NCBI GenBank assembly: GCA_947179485.1
Contig: OX359248.1
Coordinates: 30,265,378-30,329,377, forward strand
Direction: 5' to 3'
From: Allacma fusca
Lineage: Eukaryota > Arthropoda > Collembola > Symphypleona > Sminthuridae
DNA length: 64,000 bases
Below are positions 14,501-25,240 of this stretch, in pieces. How positions within the stretch are numbered: the stretch's first letter is position 1; each line of letters starts with the position of its first letter. A program made the position numbers and the translations under genes. The notes below the pieces were generated by a model, which worked only from the letters and a program-made list of their open reading frames with translations, made no database searches and was not told the DNA's origin.

Positions 14501-17500
14501 AATTTCTCTCTTGACACTTGCAAAGAATTAACACTTAATACACCTACATTATGTACCTATGTTTTTACAGCCGAGTGTTAAAGAACAAGAGAGATTATTG
14601 TCTACGCATTTAGACAGCTGGCACATTTAGAGCCTCAATCTACTTTGTTCACCGTAATATACTCAAGTAATGGGTTAATTAAGCAAACAATTACTGTAAG
14701 TCATGCAATACTTTGTTCTGTAATCATGCGAGCCTTGTCTTCGTGCAAGGTATACAATGCATGCTCACACAACGTTCTCAACATTTTACCATCACCACTG
14801 AGATTTGACCGTATACGTGGTGGAAGGAAGCGTGGAGAGATTGTACACCACCGTTGGTACGGTGGTATGTACTACGTACATGCTCAAGAACAAACTATGA
14901 ACCAACTGCAACTCCAAAAGTCTACCTTTCCATCATGCCCACATTAAAAAGCGGTAGAATGTGTACAAAGTGAGTCAAAACTGAATTTAGCCCCAAAGTT
15001 AGTATATTATATATGAAAAGTTTATGCAAGACCTACGGTTTCTAAAAATAATTTGTTATAGTAGTGATAGAAATACATACACACATTTCCCAAAAACTTG
15101 ATACTTTACTTATATGAACATTTGTAGGTAAAAATGGTTATAGTATGCAAGATGTGCATAATAGCCCATAGAAATGGCATTAATAGTGATAACACTGTCG
15201 CAATTTCTTCAAGCTATGATTTAATATACATACAATGTGCGATATTTTTTTTCTGAGGTTGGCTATAAACATAGTGTTAAATAACCGGTTGCGAAAAAAA
15301 GCATATCCTCATTTGAAACTTAAAACTTTCCTTCAAAATTACACACAAGGATAGGTATCTTCTGTATGCATGGACTATGGACCTTTGTAACTGAAGGATT
15401 ATGAACTACCCACTAATTATTAATGGAAACATTATGTTAGAAAAGGGAAGGCGATAAGAATTTTTCCTTCAATTTACTCCACGCTTTTCAACACCGCTCG
15501 TCTCGACATTACTCACTTTCTTACTATAGACCTGTAAATCCAACGTCTAGTGTGTGAGCTTACATAGTTTCCCTATTTAAACACTTTTTGGTTATCTCCA
15601 GTGCCAGTACGGTACAAAAACTAATGAAACTGTTGATGATTGTGGTCATACACTAAGTACTGCTTTTAATTAGATGATAGCATCCGTTACTCCTCCAAAC
15701 TGATACTATCATCTTCCATCTTGCATAATAAAAGCACAGAAAACATATTCTCATTTAGGAATGAATTTGTAGATACTGTCACCATAGGACAAAATCACTC
15801 ACAATCAGTCCTCAGTCGACAACCTGTACCTCACTATTCCCATTAGCTCGACATTACGATAGTTAAAAGGACAAAGGAGGACAACGTAGATGACAAATAA
15901 TCATCGAGATGCGAGTCAAAGTTTAATGACAAGCTCGTGTGTATGTGTATTAGGCTTTAGAGAGAGAGAGAGACTTTAAAAGAAGATAGAGTAAGTAAAT
16001 GTACAATAACTTTACCTGCGGTTCTGATACCACGTTTTCACTTGAGTGTCGGTTAAATTCAGTTTCGCAGCCAGTTCCATCCTAAACAAACAATTAGAGT
16101 AGTATTATATACAACAATGGTCAGAAGTTATTAGAATCATTAGCAGTTGGCATAGCCCCATTAATAATTATCAGCAAGTATCCTCTCCAGAACACTCGGA
16201 CGGTGTCATTTTAGTAATTGCCATTGAGTACCTATCAGATGCAAAATATTACTTACAGTACTGCAAATTAAAATACACTTGATGTCAGGTTCCTTTCCAG
16301 GAATTCAAAGGGAGGAGAGAAGTTTGAATATGACATACACATATGTACATACTTAACTAAAAGCTTGGTGTGTACCCAAACCAGCATTCTAACCTTTGCC
16401 TGTACTTGTACTATTCGTATGTGGTGTACATACATCGGACGGGTCACTGTGAACAAATCGCTGATAAATATAACCATTCTCGCTGACTATACGAGCTCCT
16501 AATTCCATTCTGTCTCACCATTAGCCGTCTCCATTATTATCATTCGAGATTCTACATAAACATTACGAATAGTTAAGGAAATCAACCAAACCTTGAAGGT
16601 CTTTTATGGTTGGAAATCATTAGTGAAATAAAAAAAACATACTTGAATACAACTCAACTACATTTTTACAAACGAGCAAATGGTACGAGTACGACGAACT
16701 AACTGGCAAGTAACTGACTGCCAGTACTTGTTCACATCTCACATCTGTATTAGATATGCACACATCTATGAAATTACATTATGGGGGGACTTGTGTAAAA
16801 ATGAATAAGGCATCTATTAGCCTAGTACCTTTATATATCCAAATCCATTAATAGGAATACATGGCGGATATAATACAATGGTAAATGGTACACAACCTTT
16901 CGTTTTTTGACGTTGATATCATTATTAGAATGGCATTTATCTCGTTACAAGCTGACATACACACTAACACAAAACATTAATGCTCATTTTCAAAATTAAA
17001 TTGCTATGTATGTACTCGCGTGCATTACTACACATCATGTGTGGATTACGTATCTATATATAGGTATATATGTATATATACAAAACTGTCTATTTCCTGA
17101 ATGATTGCGATACAAGTTTGCAGTGAATCTATAGAATAGTAACAGGGAGAGGAGAGGGAGACGCATGCATGTTTAATAAATAAATACTCTCATTTTGTGG
17201 TTCCAAATTGCGTAACATGCAATGCTGAGCAATAAATGTAGTTCGTACGAGAAGAAGACAAAGAATTATTATTATACAATTATTATTACGACTCCCAAAA
17301 GGTAAATACTTAAATGGTGAGATAGATAGACGATAGACACGCTACGGAGTTTTTCCACTGGTGTTCATATCTTGACAAGGATCATCTCACACACACAAAA
17401 AAATCTTCCTGAGCCTTCCTACTATATTTGAACTGACAATGAGACCATATGTTCTCATATTATTATTTTATTACCATCAAAGTGGACTCCTCTGTTGCGG

Positions 17501-20500
17501 TATCCTGCTGACGATTAACTGCTAGTTACAATTAAGCGTTCGCTATACAACCCTAGCTTGAGCACTTCACTACACTTACCCTTTACGAAAACCAGTAAAT
17601 GAGTAGCTATCTCTCGAAAAAAAGATAAATATCCCAAGGGACTGTATTCCTCAACGAAATCGAAAGTGGTACTGAGAATTTTATTTTACACATAGGCATA
17701 TATATGTATGTAATATGCATGAAATGATTCCCCCTGAGCGATTCTAAGCCTTCCCTGAGATACTCTTTTAGACCCTGAAAAGACAAGAGCACCGCCCGAG
17801 TGTGATAGTTGATAGATAAACACTTAAATAATCGCAATCGCAAGACTGCATCTAAACAAGATATCAAAATCCTAAAGCTACATTAAATTTCAGTTTAGCT
17901 TCTATACAATTTAATAATAATCTGACTTACCGATCCTGAACTGACAGATATTTTTGGCGCTCGAAAGATTTTTCCAAAGTTTGGAGCTGATGGTCTGTGA
18001 ACGCCGTTCTGGCTTTTCGCTGCTTCTTCATATTTGAGTGATTATTATTTGATCCAGGAATGAGGATACCGGAATGATGATGACCTCCCATACCGCCTTC
18101 ACTTCGTGTACTTTCTTCATCTTCGTCTTTCGCACTCCCTAGATTAGCGTGGGTTTCAATGAAAATCAATACATTAGCATTGTTTGCTAATACACATAAA
18201 ACTAATTCCACGTAGTTCCCTCCAAATATTTATTACATTATGGATAATGGAATATTTAGCGTGACTTTATCAGATGATGGCTCCACAGTTTAGGACGGGA
18301 AGTGTTACTCAAATTTCCCTGATAGAAGTTCGCTTTGCATATCTACTCTAACATCTCGGTCACAGTGGGGAGAAGTACATGCTCCGCAGTCTGAATGTAT
18401 ATTAGTCAAGTCCAAAGTAACTATAACCCCATGTGAAATGCATGTAATGGCATAAATACAATGGTAAGTGTAATGACAATGCCTAAATATCCTGAATATA
18501 GCCCAGTCCTTTCCTTTGTATTATAAATGTAGAATTAAAAACTTGTGCAACAAACCTGAAACAAACTACATGCTACATTTGTACAAGTTTCGTGCAGATG
18601 TACATGAACCCTGGAAATGACTGGAACATTTTTTGTTCTACAACACTCACAAAGCAGGGCTTGTGCAGTGGAAGTAAACAACATTTAAACGCTTTGTGAT
18701 TTCCAACACAGAATCTCAGCAATCGAGTTTACCTTCTCAATTTTTTCCGTTAATTATAATAATTTGAATTGTAATTACCTTAGCATCGATTTTACCCCGC
18801 ACGTACGCTAATCCTACTTTAAAATACAATTAGAACTAGTGTGCACCAGTAACCATCGCCTGCCAAATAGGCTACCACGGGCACCCACGATCCTATTAAC
18901 ATCTGTATTCTTTCTGATTGTATAATTGCCGATGTGCCTTCTATAACAAGGGCTAAACATGCAGGTAAAATTATTGAAATTTTCTGACCAAATTACATAA
19001 GCATGAACATTAAGTGTGGGAACCATCAAGCTATAATTGGCATGGTAAAATACAACTTTTTTACACCACATTTTAATAATGAATACTTCCCTGAAATATA
19101 ATTATGTACATATATATTCCCGCAGATTCAAGGCAATACCACTTTGCATAATTGTATTTACTAAAACTAGATTTCTTATGATAGCATTGAGGTTTTGTTT
19201 GTTCCATTTATTAGATATAAATTATAATACAACCCATACCCACATATATTGTAAAACTTCTCAAACCTGGTAAAAACAATTTCTAAATCTCCATTATAAC
19301 ACAGTAAAAACAACTTTCTTATTCTTCATCCATTGAAAATTCCCAGCCTGATAGAATTCGCAGATTCAGAAAAAGATACCAAATGCATAAATTCATTATA
19401 AATTCATTATGTAAGCTATCAATTTCATTAATCAGTTATTCTTTATTTTTTTCTTAAATGGAATAATGTCGCTTTTCGAATTCTAAAGAAGCTTAAACAA
19501 ATAATAATTACTTATGCAACATTTGCATGCGTAACCTATTTTTGTTTACGAGCTATTGTGTAAGGGTAAACTATACGAAGATGTGAAAAACTATGCTCTG
19601 ATTTAAGGAGATTGTACCCGGATTGCAACAGTAATTACTTATTCCAGGATAAATAAAAATACCTCGCGATACTCGTAAATTACGCTTTCATATTTGGTTT
19701 GGATGATAACGTTATTTTACACTGTACTCAACGACCTCAAGATTACGCTAAAACGTCCAGCGCATTACTTTATATAACCGTAGAGTCGTCAATACCCGTC
19801 AATACCTCCAACTTTAATGCATGATTTAAGGTCTAATCGTAGTTTTATTCCTAGTAATGTTGTTTGCGTGTGAGGACGGTCTTCCATTTCATTTCAATTT
19901 TATGTAATAGATACAGGGAAAGGGGAAAGCTGAGAGGACAACATGGATGGGATGCCCATAAAGTTCGCTCTGAGGTCATCACATGATATTAGGTTGGAAC
20001 ATTGAAAGTCCGGGCTGTCTATTCGGTTCGGGGCGGATATGTCGTGCGGGTTTTCCAAAAGCCAGATTTATTTCGTGAATAATTGAAACAGTCAATCAGA
20101 GGGACACTGATTGAGGCTAATGTAACATTTAAACCTTTGGAATTGGAACGGCGGTGACGAGAGACCACTCAAGTCTTTCAATAGCCCTAATGTGCACTTT
20201 ACATTGGTCTCAATGGACAACCGACAGCTCCTGAATAATTTATCAATTTCTCCGAATAGTTTTTATAAGGCTGGACATGAAAGTCCTGTGCATCCTGCAT
20301 TCAGATTTCCAAGTTAACCAGTCACGACTGGGTGGCCATTTACGATGCAATAGTACATAGATGGACCCTAGATCAAATACATAAGTATTCTTCCTAGATT
20401 TAAAGTAACTAAAATCAGTTTTTATATCTACACTTCCACGATCGATTACTGCAACCGCGAAACTACTGTTTTTAAGCATGGGAATAATAATAGTTCAGAA

Positions 20501-21029
20501 GGTACTCAATGATTCAAAGCCGGATATATATATATATATATGATCGTCTCACAAAATACTAAACCACGAGGTACCCACTGCGACCCTGGAACCCACACAA
20601 CCAGTACCTAGACTTAATTATGGAGCACGCTCGTCGACGCTAACTATTCCTGCCCTTTAACCCACATATTAAATTCCAATCCCCTAATCAAATGATTGTT
20701 CTATAGTATCTATATTTACCTTTAATAGACTCTGAGTCATCATAGTCGGACGAGTCCCCACAAGTGGAGCGGCGATGGAATGATAGATCCTTAGGCAATT
20801 CCGTCGTTGGATGGTTATGATTGGATCGGGGTAAATAGTGCTCATCCTCCGGGAGATCGTCCGGGTCCTCTTCGGATGATTTGGACAGGATGTCATTAAT
20901 TAGGAATCTTGCTCTCTTGATACTAGCCGGCGGTCCGTCCGTCGTCTTCTCCATGGGAGCTACAGCGTTTTCTTCTTCCGATTGCGATAAGATAGGAACA
21001 GCATTCACAGTCATATTTGACACTGACAT
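11350..21029 (-). CDS. B-H1: BarH-class homeobox transcription factor (B-H1-like), five coding exons
   Basis: Spliced CDS join(20720-21029, 18138-17931, 16081-16016, 12804-12622, 11551-11350) on the minus strand: 969 nt, 322 residues plus TGA. All four introns have GT..AG ends and the reading frame is kept across every junction. Seen in the protein: an eh1/FIL repressor motif FLINDIL at residues 42-48; an acidic/Ser stretch ([10 protein letters not shown]) around 92-101; and a homeodomain at 143-202 with RTAF at its N-terminal arm and WYQNRR in helix 3. Thr at homeodomain position 47 and Tyr at 49 (usually Phe) are hallmarks of the Bar class. The block [14 protein letters not shown] directly after the homeodomain is a family signature. 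The C-terminal tail ([21 protein letters not shown], acidic end) resembles a shortened B-H1 tail. Known for the family: nuclear sequence-specific regulators of neural, eye and sensory organ fate. It is shorter than Drosophila B-H1, lacking its long Ala/His/Gly runs. The alternative name BARHL is less likely because FLINDIL and [10 protein letters not shown] match B-H1 better. Confidence 0.95.
11552..12621 (-). other. BarH intron 4 (1070 bp, phase 2)
   Basis: Bounded by TACAG|GTATGA and GTGCAG|G, the shortest intron of the gene. It is AT-rich and holds no other recognisable element. Confidence 0.9.
12622..12804 (-). CDS. B-H1: BarH exon 4 (end of homeodomain and post-homeodomain block)
   Basis: The acceptor is TTTTACAG|A; the A completes Arg195 (AGA), followed by [20 protein letters not shown], the conserved end of the homeodomain and its C-terminal extension. 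An Ala-rich, Pro-containing stretch follows, ending PKPMPYR. The donor is TACAG|GTATGA at 12622. The exon is 183 nt and phase 2 on both sides. An open frame runs a few codons past the donor, but only splicing here continues into a B-H1-like tail. Confidence 0.93.
12805..16015 (-). other. BarH intron 3 (3211 bp, phase 2, inside the homeobox)
   Basis: Bounded by CGCAG|GTAAAG and TTACAG|A. It interrupts the homeobox at homeodomain residue 53. It contains a short AG run (about 15960-15973) and a GC-richer hairpin at 14843-14872. No additional exon is recognised. Confidence 0.92.
16016..16081 (-). CDS. B-H1: BarH exon 3 (66-nt exon, homeodomain residues 31-53)
   Basis: This exon is too short to appear as a conspicuous open frame and was found by looking for the missing [21 protein letters not shown] segment. 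It lies between TTTAG|G and CGCAG|GTAAAG. It supplies the last base of Arg173, 21 whole codons, and two bases of Arg195. It contains helix 2/turn and most of recognition helix 3 (Thr47, Trp48, Tyr49, Gln50, Asn51). Both flanking introns are phase 2, so the exon is symmetric. Confidence 0.95.
16082..17930 (-). other. BarH intron 2 (1849 bp, phase 2, inside the homeobox)
   Basis: Bounded by GATCG|GTAAGT and TTTAG|G. It interrupts the homeobox at homeodomain residue 31. Apart from short AT and TATG/TATA runs near 17060-17080 and 17698-17720 I see nothing else in it. Confidence 0.92.
17931..18138 (-). CDS. B-H1: BarH exon 2 (linker and homeodomain residues 1-31)
   Basis: The acceptor is CTAATCTAG|GG and the donor CAGGATCG|GTAAGT, a near-perfect site. 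The first two bases complete Gly104 with the G carried from exon 1. The exon encodes an acidic and His/Gly/Asn linker, then [14 protein letters not shown] and helices 1 and early 2. It ends inside the Arg codon at homeodomain position 31. Upstream in the same frame the reading stays open into the intron, but that stretch is not Bar-like, which supports the chosen acceptor. Confidence 0.95.
18740..18790. promoter_or_regulatory. Candidate intronic homeodomain-site cluster
   Basis: The stretch carries CGTTAATTATAATAATTTG followed by AATTGTAATTACC, several TAAT cores in about 35 bp within intron 1. Such clusters occur in enhancers bound by homeodomain proteins, possibly including autoregulation. 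Motif density alone is weak evidence in AT-rich DNA. Confidence 0.2.
19380..19560. promoter_or_regulatory. Candidate intronic enhancer (CATTA and octamer-like sites)
   Basis: Repeated ATTCATTAT, TTTCATTAATCAG and CATTTGCATGCG motifs (homeodomain- and POU-like) occur within 180 bp of intron 1. No conservation data are available. Confidence 0.2.
20524..20541 (+). repeat. (TA)n microsatellite in intron 1
   Basis: About nine TA units, 180 bp from the exon 1 donor. Confidence 0.9.
20720..21029 (-). CDS. B-H1: BarH exon 1 (N-terminus, eh1/FIL motif)
   Basis: Encodes residues 1-103 plus the first base of codon 104. The exon ends AAAG|GTAAAT at 20720, a good donor, leaving a phase-1 intron. FLINDIL at residues 42-48 is the engrailed-homology/FIL motif that in this family recruits Groucho-type co-repressors. 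The first in-frame ATG (21027-21029) has a weak context and an out-of-frame ATG four bases upstream. Met6 (codon preceded by AAT) has a better context, so the start is uncertain by five residues. A T-run followed by CAG just upstream also leaves open an acceptor inside this stretch. Confidence 0.88.
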
Positions 21030-21245
21030 GCATCAAAAAAAATTCCAAAAGTTCAACTTAATTGGCTATTGACCCTCGGAGCAGTACTAGTGCAGACAGG
21101 AAGGTACACATGAGTGAAATCAAAACCACAACAACAGCTTCACAACAAAACGTTCAGAGTATATACTTCGGATAAAGACCGAGAATCCAAGCTTCTCCGC
21201 CAATCAAATAATCTTTCATCAACGGGTGTCAAGTGTCACGCTATA

Positions 21246-21278
<33 letters not shown>

Positions 21279-21279
21279 C
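21246..21279 (+). repeat. (TC)n microsatellite in the BarH leader region
   Basis: About 16 TC units with one TTT interruption; it reads as GAGA repeats on the gene strand. Confidence 0.93.
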
Positions 21280-22287
21280 CTTGTCACACCTAATTCTTGA
21301 TAACTTGATCCGATCTTGTCAACAATAACAACCTTCTCACCACGACCGTTCCCTTCAAACTCCCAATCCCAACATAAGTGTATCCAAATAGTGTCAGTCC
21401 CAATTCTTTCCTATCCTCAGTTCCCAAAAGCTCCGTACTTTTCCCGCAAGCTCCCACACTCTTCAATTTACTAAGTACAAGTCCGTGACGAAGTTTGGGA
21501 AACCATGAAACCTCGCGGATCTTCCAAAGTAAATACTATCCTCCTTTCTTCAGTCCTCTCTCCGTTACAGCCACCACCGGATTATTCACTTGGGAATCTT
21601 GAGGTTGAATTTTCTTCTTCAGGTATAATTCACCGTACCAATCCGCAACAATCAATGATGACTTACTCCTCAGTCTCTTTAATACTCTGTGTACGTTATA
21701 TAAAGTTATATCTTCACCCAAACACCACAATTATCTCAAACTTGACAACTCTCTTCGAATCCCTCATATATCTAATTATTACAGATCCACTTCCAGGTGT
21801 TCTCAGCTCAACGTATATATTAATCCCCAGAGGTCAAATGTTATTTTAGAAAAATGTGTTCACGATCTTAGATTTCTTCCCTGTAAAAAATCTCTGCAGT
21901 GATATTTCCGCTTCCAGTGTCGTGTCTTCTCTTCAGTCTTTCAATTTCTGTATTACTCCAAGTGTGGGGTTGTTTATTCGGAAATGTAATTTTATAATTT
22001 AAAGGTAGCACTTAAGTATTAATAAATACTAATATTTAGGAAGGTGCTAATAAGTATAGCAAGTTATTTTAAGTACAATGTTTTTAACGGAGCAGTGCGG
22101 AGTCAACAATCCAGTCCGTAGAGCAGACAGTGTTGGTGTGAGTGGTGGTTTAGGTTGAGACACGCTGTAATAGGAGTATTGGATAATCAGAGTACAGACG
22201 TACAGAAGAGAGTAGCGGCACACGGCACTAGGGTCAGAGCACAAGGAATAATGCAATGGTATGAGATGAGAGAGGCTTAAAGTTTGT

Positions 22288-22307
22288 TGTGTGTGTGTGT
22301 GTGTGTG
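22288..22307 (+). repeat. (GT)n microsatellite
   Basis: About 10 GT units within the putative BarH leader. Confidence 0.92.
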
Positions 22308-22363
22308 AGTGTTGTATAGGATGCTTTGCCCTGGGTTTGTCTGCTAACTTGTTGCTGGTGAGC

Positions 22364-22456
22364 GACTGAGCGGAGTGGAGAGCGAGGGTGAATCAGAGAG
22401 GTACACTTGAAGTGGAATGGTCCTGCCCCTCTATCACTATTGGCTAGCTCCGCCCC
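22364..22456 (-). promoter_or_regulatory. Candidate TATA-less BarH promoter: GC box, CCAAT box, initiator
   Basis: Reading the minus strand toward the gene: GGGGCGGAG (22456-22448), then GCCAATAG with CCAAT at 22443-22439, then CGCTCAGTCGC. Within the last, TCAGTC (22369-22364) fits the arthropod initiator TCAKTY, with A+1 at 22367. CCAAT would sit about 75 bp and the GC box about 85 bp upstream of that A, both usual distances. No TATA box is visible near -30. An AGACA resembling a downstream promoter element falls at +26, two bases off the strict position. The site is 1.34 kb upstream of the first coding ATG. This is motif-based inference. Confidence 0.4.
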
Positions 22457-22625
22457 ATCCCATCAAACGACCATCATCTAATTGGCCCCACCACAGATAT
22501 CCCAAGCTTATCCACCCGATTTGCACCTTCCACTATTCATCTCATTATTCCTCGCACACCACACATCAAATACTATTCAACTCCAGTAGACACACTAATA
22601 ACCAATATAACTTCTCCCTTTAACC

Positions 22626-22626
<1 letters not shown>

Positions 22627-22660
<34 letters not shown>
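22627..22660 (+). repeat. (TC)n microsatellite
   Basis: About 17 TC units just upstream of the putative BarH promoter; GA on the gene strand. Confidence 0.95.
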
Positions 22661-22663
<3 letters not shown>

Positions 22664-23018
22664 TCCCATCCTCGGGTCTGGGAGTTCTCGGAGATCTGGG
22701 ATTCCTGGACGACTCAAATAGGCTCTTCGATTAACGTTTCTGGATAGAAATTATGCTCACACTCCGGCACTATTTAGACTCAGGGATTCAAATGATTAAT
22801 ATTATATTGGTACTAAAAATAACACTGATCATGTGAGATGCGGAGAGTTGGAGAAAAATCCTTTTTTGCTATATATTTTTTTTTTTTGGAAATTACACAA
22901 TTATGTACCAATTATGGTAAATTGTGCTATACTGTGTATTGTATATAGTTGGGTAAAATATAGCTTGTTAGGCGGTTCGGGATAATGATTTTTTTAATAA
23001 TAAGGGAAACATTTGCTG

Positions 23019-23076
23019 GAGGTACCTGTGTAGAGTACCCGCAGGTACCTGTGCTGGGTACCTGTAAGTACCCGTT
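23019..23076 (+). repeat. Short cluster of GGTACCTGT repeats
   Basis: Three copies of GGTACCTGT alternate with GTACCCG(C) in about 55 bp. The repeated core CAGGTA (on one strand or the other) is a known type of zinc-finger/E-box-like binding site. The cluster lies about 0.65 kb upstream of the putative BarH promoter. Confidence 0.6.
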
Positions 23077-24959
23077 TAGCGTAATGACTCAAGAACTGCT
23101 TATCAGGGATGGATGGACATAGTTTCTTAAGGGACAAAAATCTGTATTCCCTATGCCTTGAGATGATAGATTTTGTACTTTGTGACTTCATTCCTTAATG
23201 TCTGAAAAAAATTCTTGTAGTATTATAGTAATGGTAGCCAGAAAAATTGTGGAAATAATATTTGACGGATTATCTGTAATTTTTCTGGGACAAATTTTTT
23301 TCAGAAGTTATAAATATGTACGTGTAGTAAAGTTAAGGCTATAGTTATGATTTATAATGACGTGTGTATGCTGGATAGTGGTGACTATATACGGGTTTGA
23401 ATTTGTTGTAATCAATGGGGTTGAATGGGACCAGTCATGGAGAGAAACATACTGCTTGGGTTATTATGAAAGGTACTTTACCAAGGAAGTCAAAAGTGTG
23501 GACGGACTGTTACATGGAAGCAATTAAATGGAGGGAAATTAGGGGTTGTAAAAATGGGACTAATTGTGACCCGGATTGTTAATTTGGCGACAGGAAAGGA
23601 CTGTGCAGTGTGAAGAGGGAGGTTACTTTGAGAATCCACAACCTGAGCAATTGCTGAAGAATTGAGGATTGATGGGAAAGGGTGTTTTGAGACTGGGACT
23701 GACAGCGAGTGAGTTATTGAGTATAAGAAGAGATGCTTTTGATGGAATATTTAGCCCAGCTGATAATCGGAAGATTGTTAAACGTTAATGCGACATGGGA
23801 AGTGTGAAGTTATTAGGAGGCTGCTAAGTAAAAGTGCACTACATAAAGGGGAAGTAACAAATTAACATTGGACACAAGCATATTTGTACATGTGTACTCA
23901 GAGAATAATATAAATGATCCAGGCAATTAGGAATTGCTGCATCTTTTAACTATCTATAGGAAGTATTAGGGATTTCCAAGAATTTCGGACTTGTGGGAGG
24001 GACTACGTCGGAATTCTCGGAAGCAATAAATATACGATCACTGATAGCAATAATTGCATGATTAGGATTTGTGTTTTGAATCTTTATGTGGACACTAAAT
24101 ATGTAGATGTAGGCATTATTTGATCCATTAGAATAATTTCAACAGAGTGTTATAGAACGCTGTAAATCCTGGGACTTTTCTGATTTTATGATAACACAGA
24201 TCTGTTGTTCAAGTTTGGGACTATGACGGATTAGAGTGTAAACATAGCAGATGTGTAGATGCTGAGGGATAACCTCTGGTTCCAAAATATCATGGTCTTA
24301 ACATACAGCATATGAGAATTCATCAACAATCCCATTAGGCCAAAGTTCGCACAATATTCCAGGGACCTTTTCCTGAGGGCGAGAAAAGGATTAGAGAGAG
24401 AGAGGGAACCCGACCGAGACAGTCGGTGCCAGGTCGATGAGTTAAATTAAATGGGATTTTACGGGAGTTTGATTCTACACAAGTTCCGAGAGTGATTTTT
24501 ACTCAGATTAGGCAATTACACAGAACAGTTCCTTGTCGTTGTGGGAAGTTTACTACAAAAATTCGGATTGCGTCAATAATTTTCAAGTGGGTTGAAATAT
24601 TCATTTTATATAAAGTCGAGCTTGCATATATTAGTAACTATGTATAATTATTAGTAATTATGTACAAGGTAGAATTAAAAGGATGATATTCCACAAGAAA
24701 ACATAATGTCTCTTGCCTTCATTTTGATAAATTCCACTTGTTGTGTAGTACAGGAAAGGTTGTCTCCTGTTTATGCCAGTTTATATTCTAATAAGATCAT
24801 TCTTTACTTTAGCTGGAGACAATTCAGATTACCTCCACGAGCTGAGATAGAGAGACCCCAGTAACTTATCCTTTTTGTGCGAAAAATTCAGTCGGATGTG
24901 AAAACCAGTGTCGGATATACATACTTTCATTTTTAATATTACCAGCTTGTAATTTACAA

Positions 24960-25240
24960 AAGTTTATATTTATTTAAGCCAAACTTATTTACAAGTTAAA
25001 AGTTGTAATCAGCCCCTATACTTGGCTGGCCTGTGAATGAGGTAAGATTTTGAATGCTCATTAATGTTATTAATGTAGCTGCGAATTTGCATTTAATTAT
25101 TATTGTTCCAATTTAAAGCATTATTGTACTTAGTCAATTTCAAGGAGTGAGGGTTTTGGCTGGGAAATAGAGATTAATTATTACTGATAAGAGAATAATT
25201 GTGGTAAAGTATGCTAATGAGGATGAAATTATTTATCAGA
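24960..25240. promoter_or_regulatory. Candidate enhancer with CATTAATG repeats
   Basis: CTCATTAATGTTATTAATG near 25057-25076, then GCATTTAATTATTATTG, GATTAATTATTACTG and TATGCTAATGAGG. This is a dense run of homeodomain and POU/homeodomain-like sites 2.6 kb upstream of the putative BarH promoter. Confidence 0.25.

Larger units (their letters stand above)
18139..20719 (-). other. BarH intron 1 (2581 bp, phase 1)
   Basis: Bounded by AAAG|GTAAAT and ATCTAG|GG. No other exon is recognised inside it. It holds a TA dinucleotide run at about 20524-20541 and two stretches dense in homeodomain-type TAATTA sites (near 18740-18790 and 19380-19560), listed separately. Confidence 0.9.
21030..22363 (-). 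other. Probable 5' UTR / promoter-proximal region of BarH
   Basis: If transcription starts near 22367, this is a 1.3-kb leader. It contains a GA-repeat on the gene strand (CT on the plus strand) at 21246-21279, a GT/AC repeat at about 22288-22307, and several upstream ATGs. Upstream frames of about 64-69 codons run at 21730-21536 and 22256-22047. So many upstream ATGs suggest either a 5' UTR intron or a closer start site. No coding sequence is recognised. Confidence 0.35.

Noticed and set aside
21505-21849. 114-codon plus-strand frame antisense to the BarH leader
   Set aside because: No family resemblance; it lies opposite the probable 5' UTR and has no splice or promoter support.
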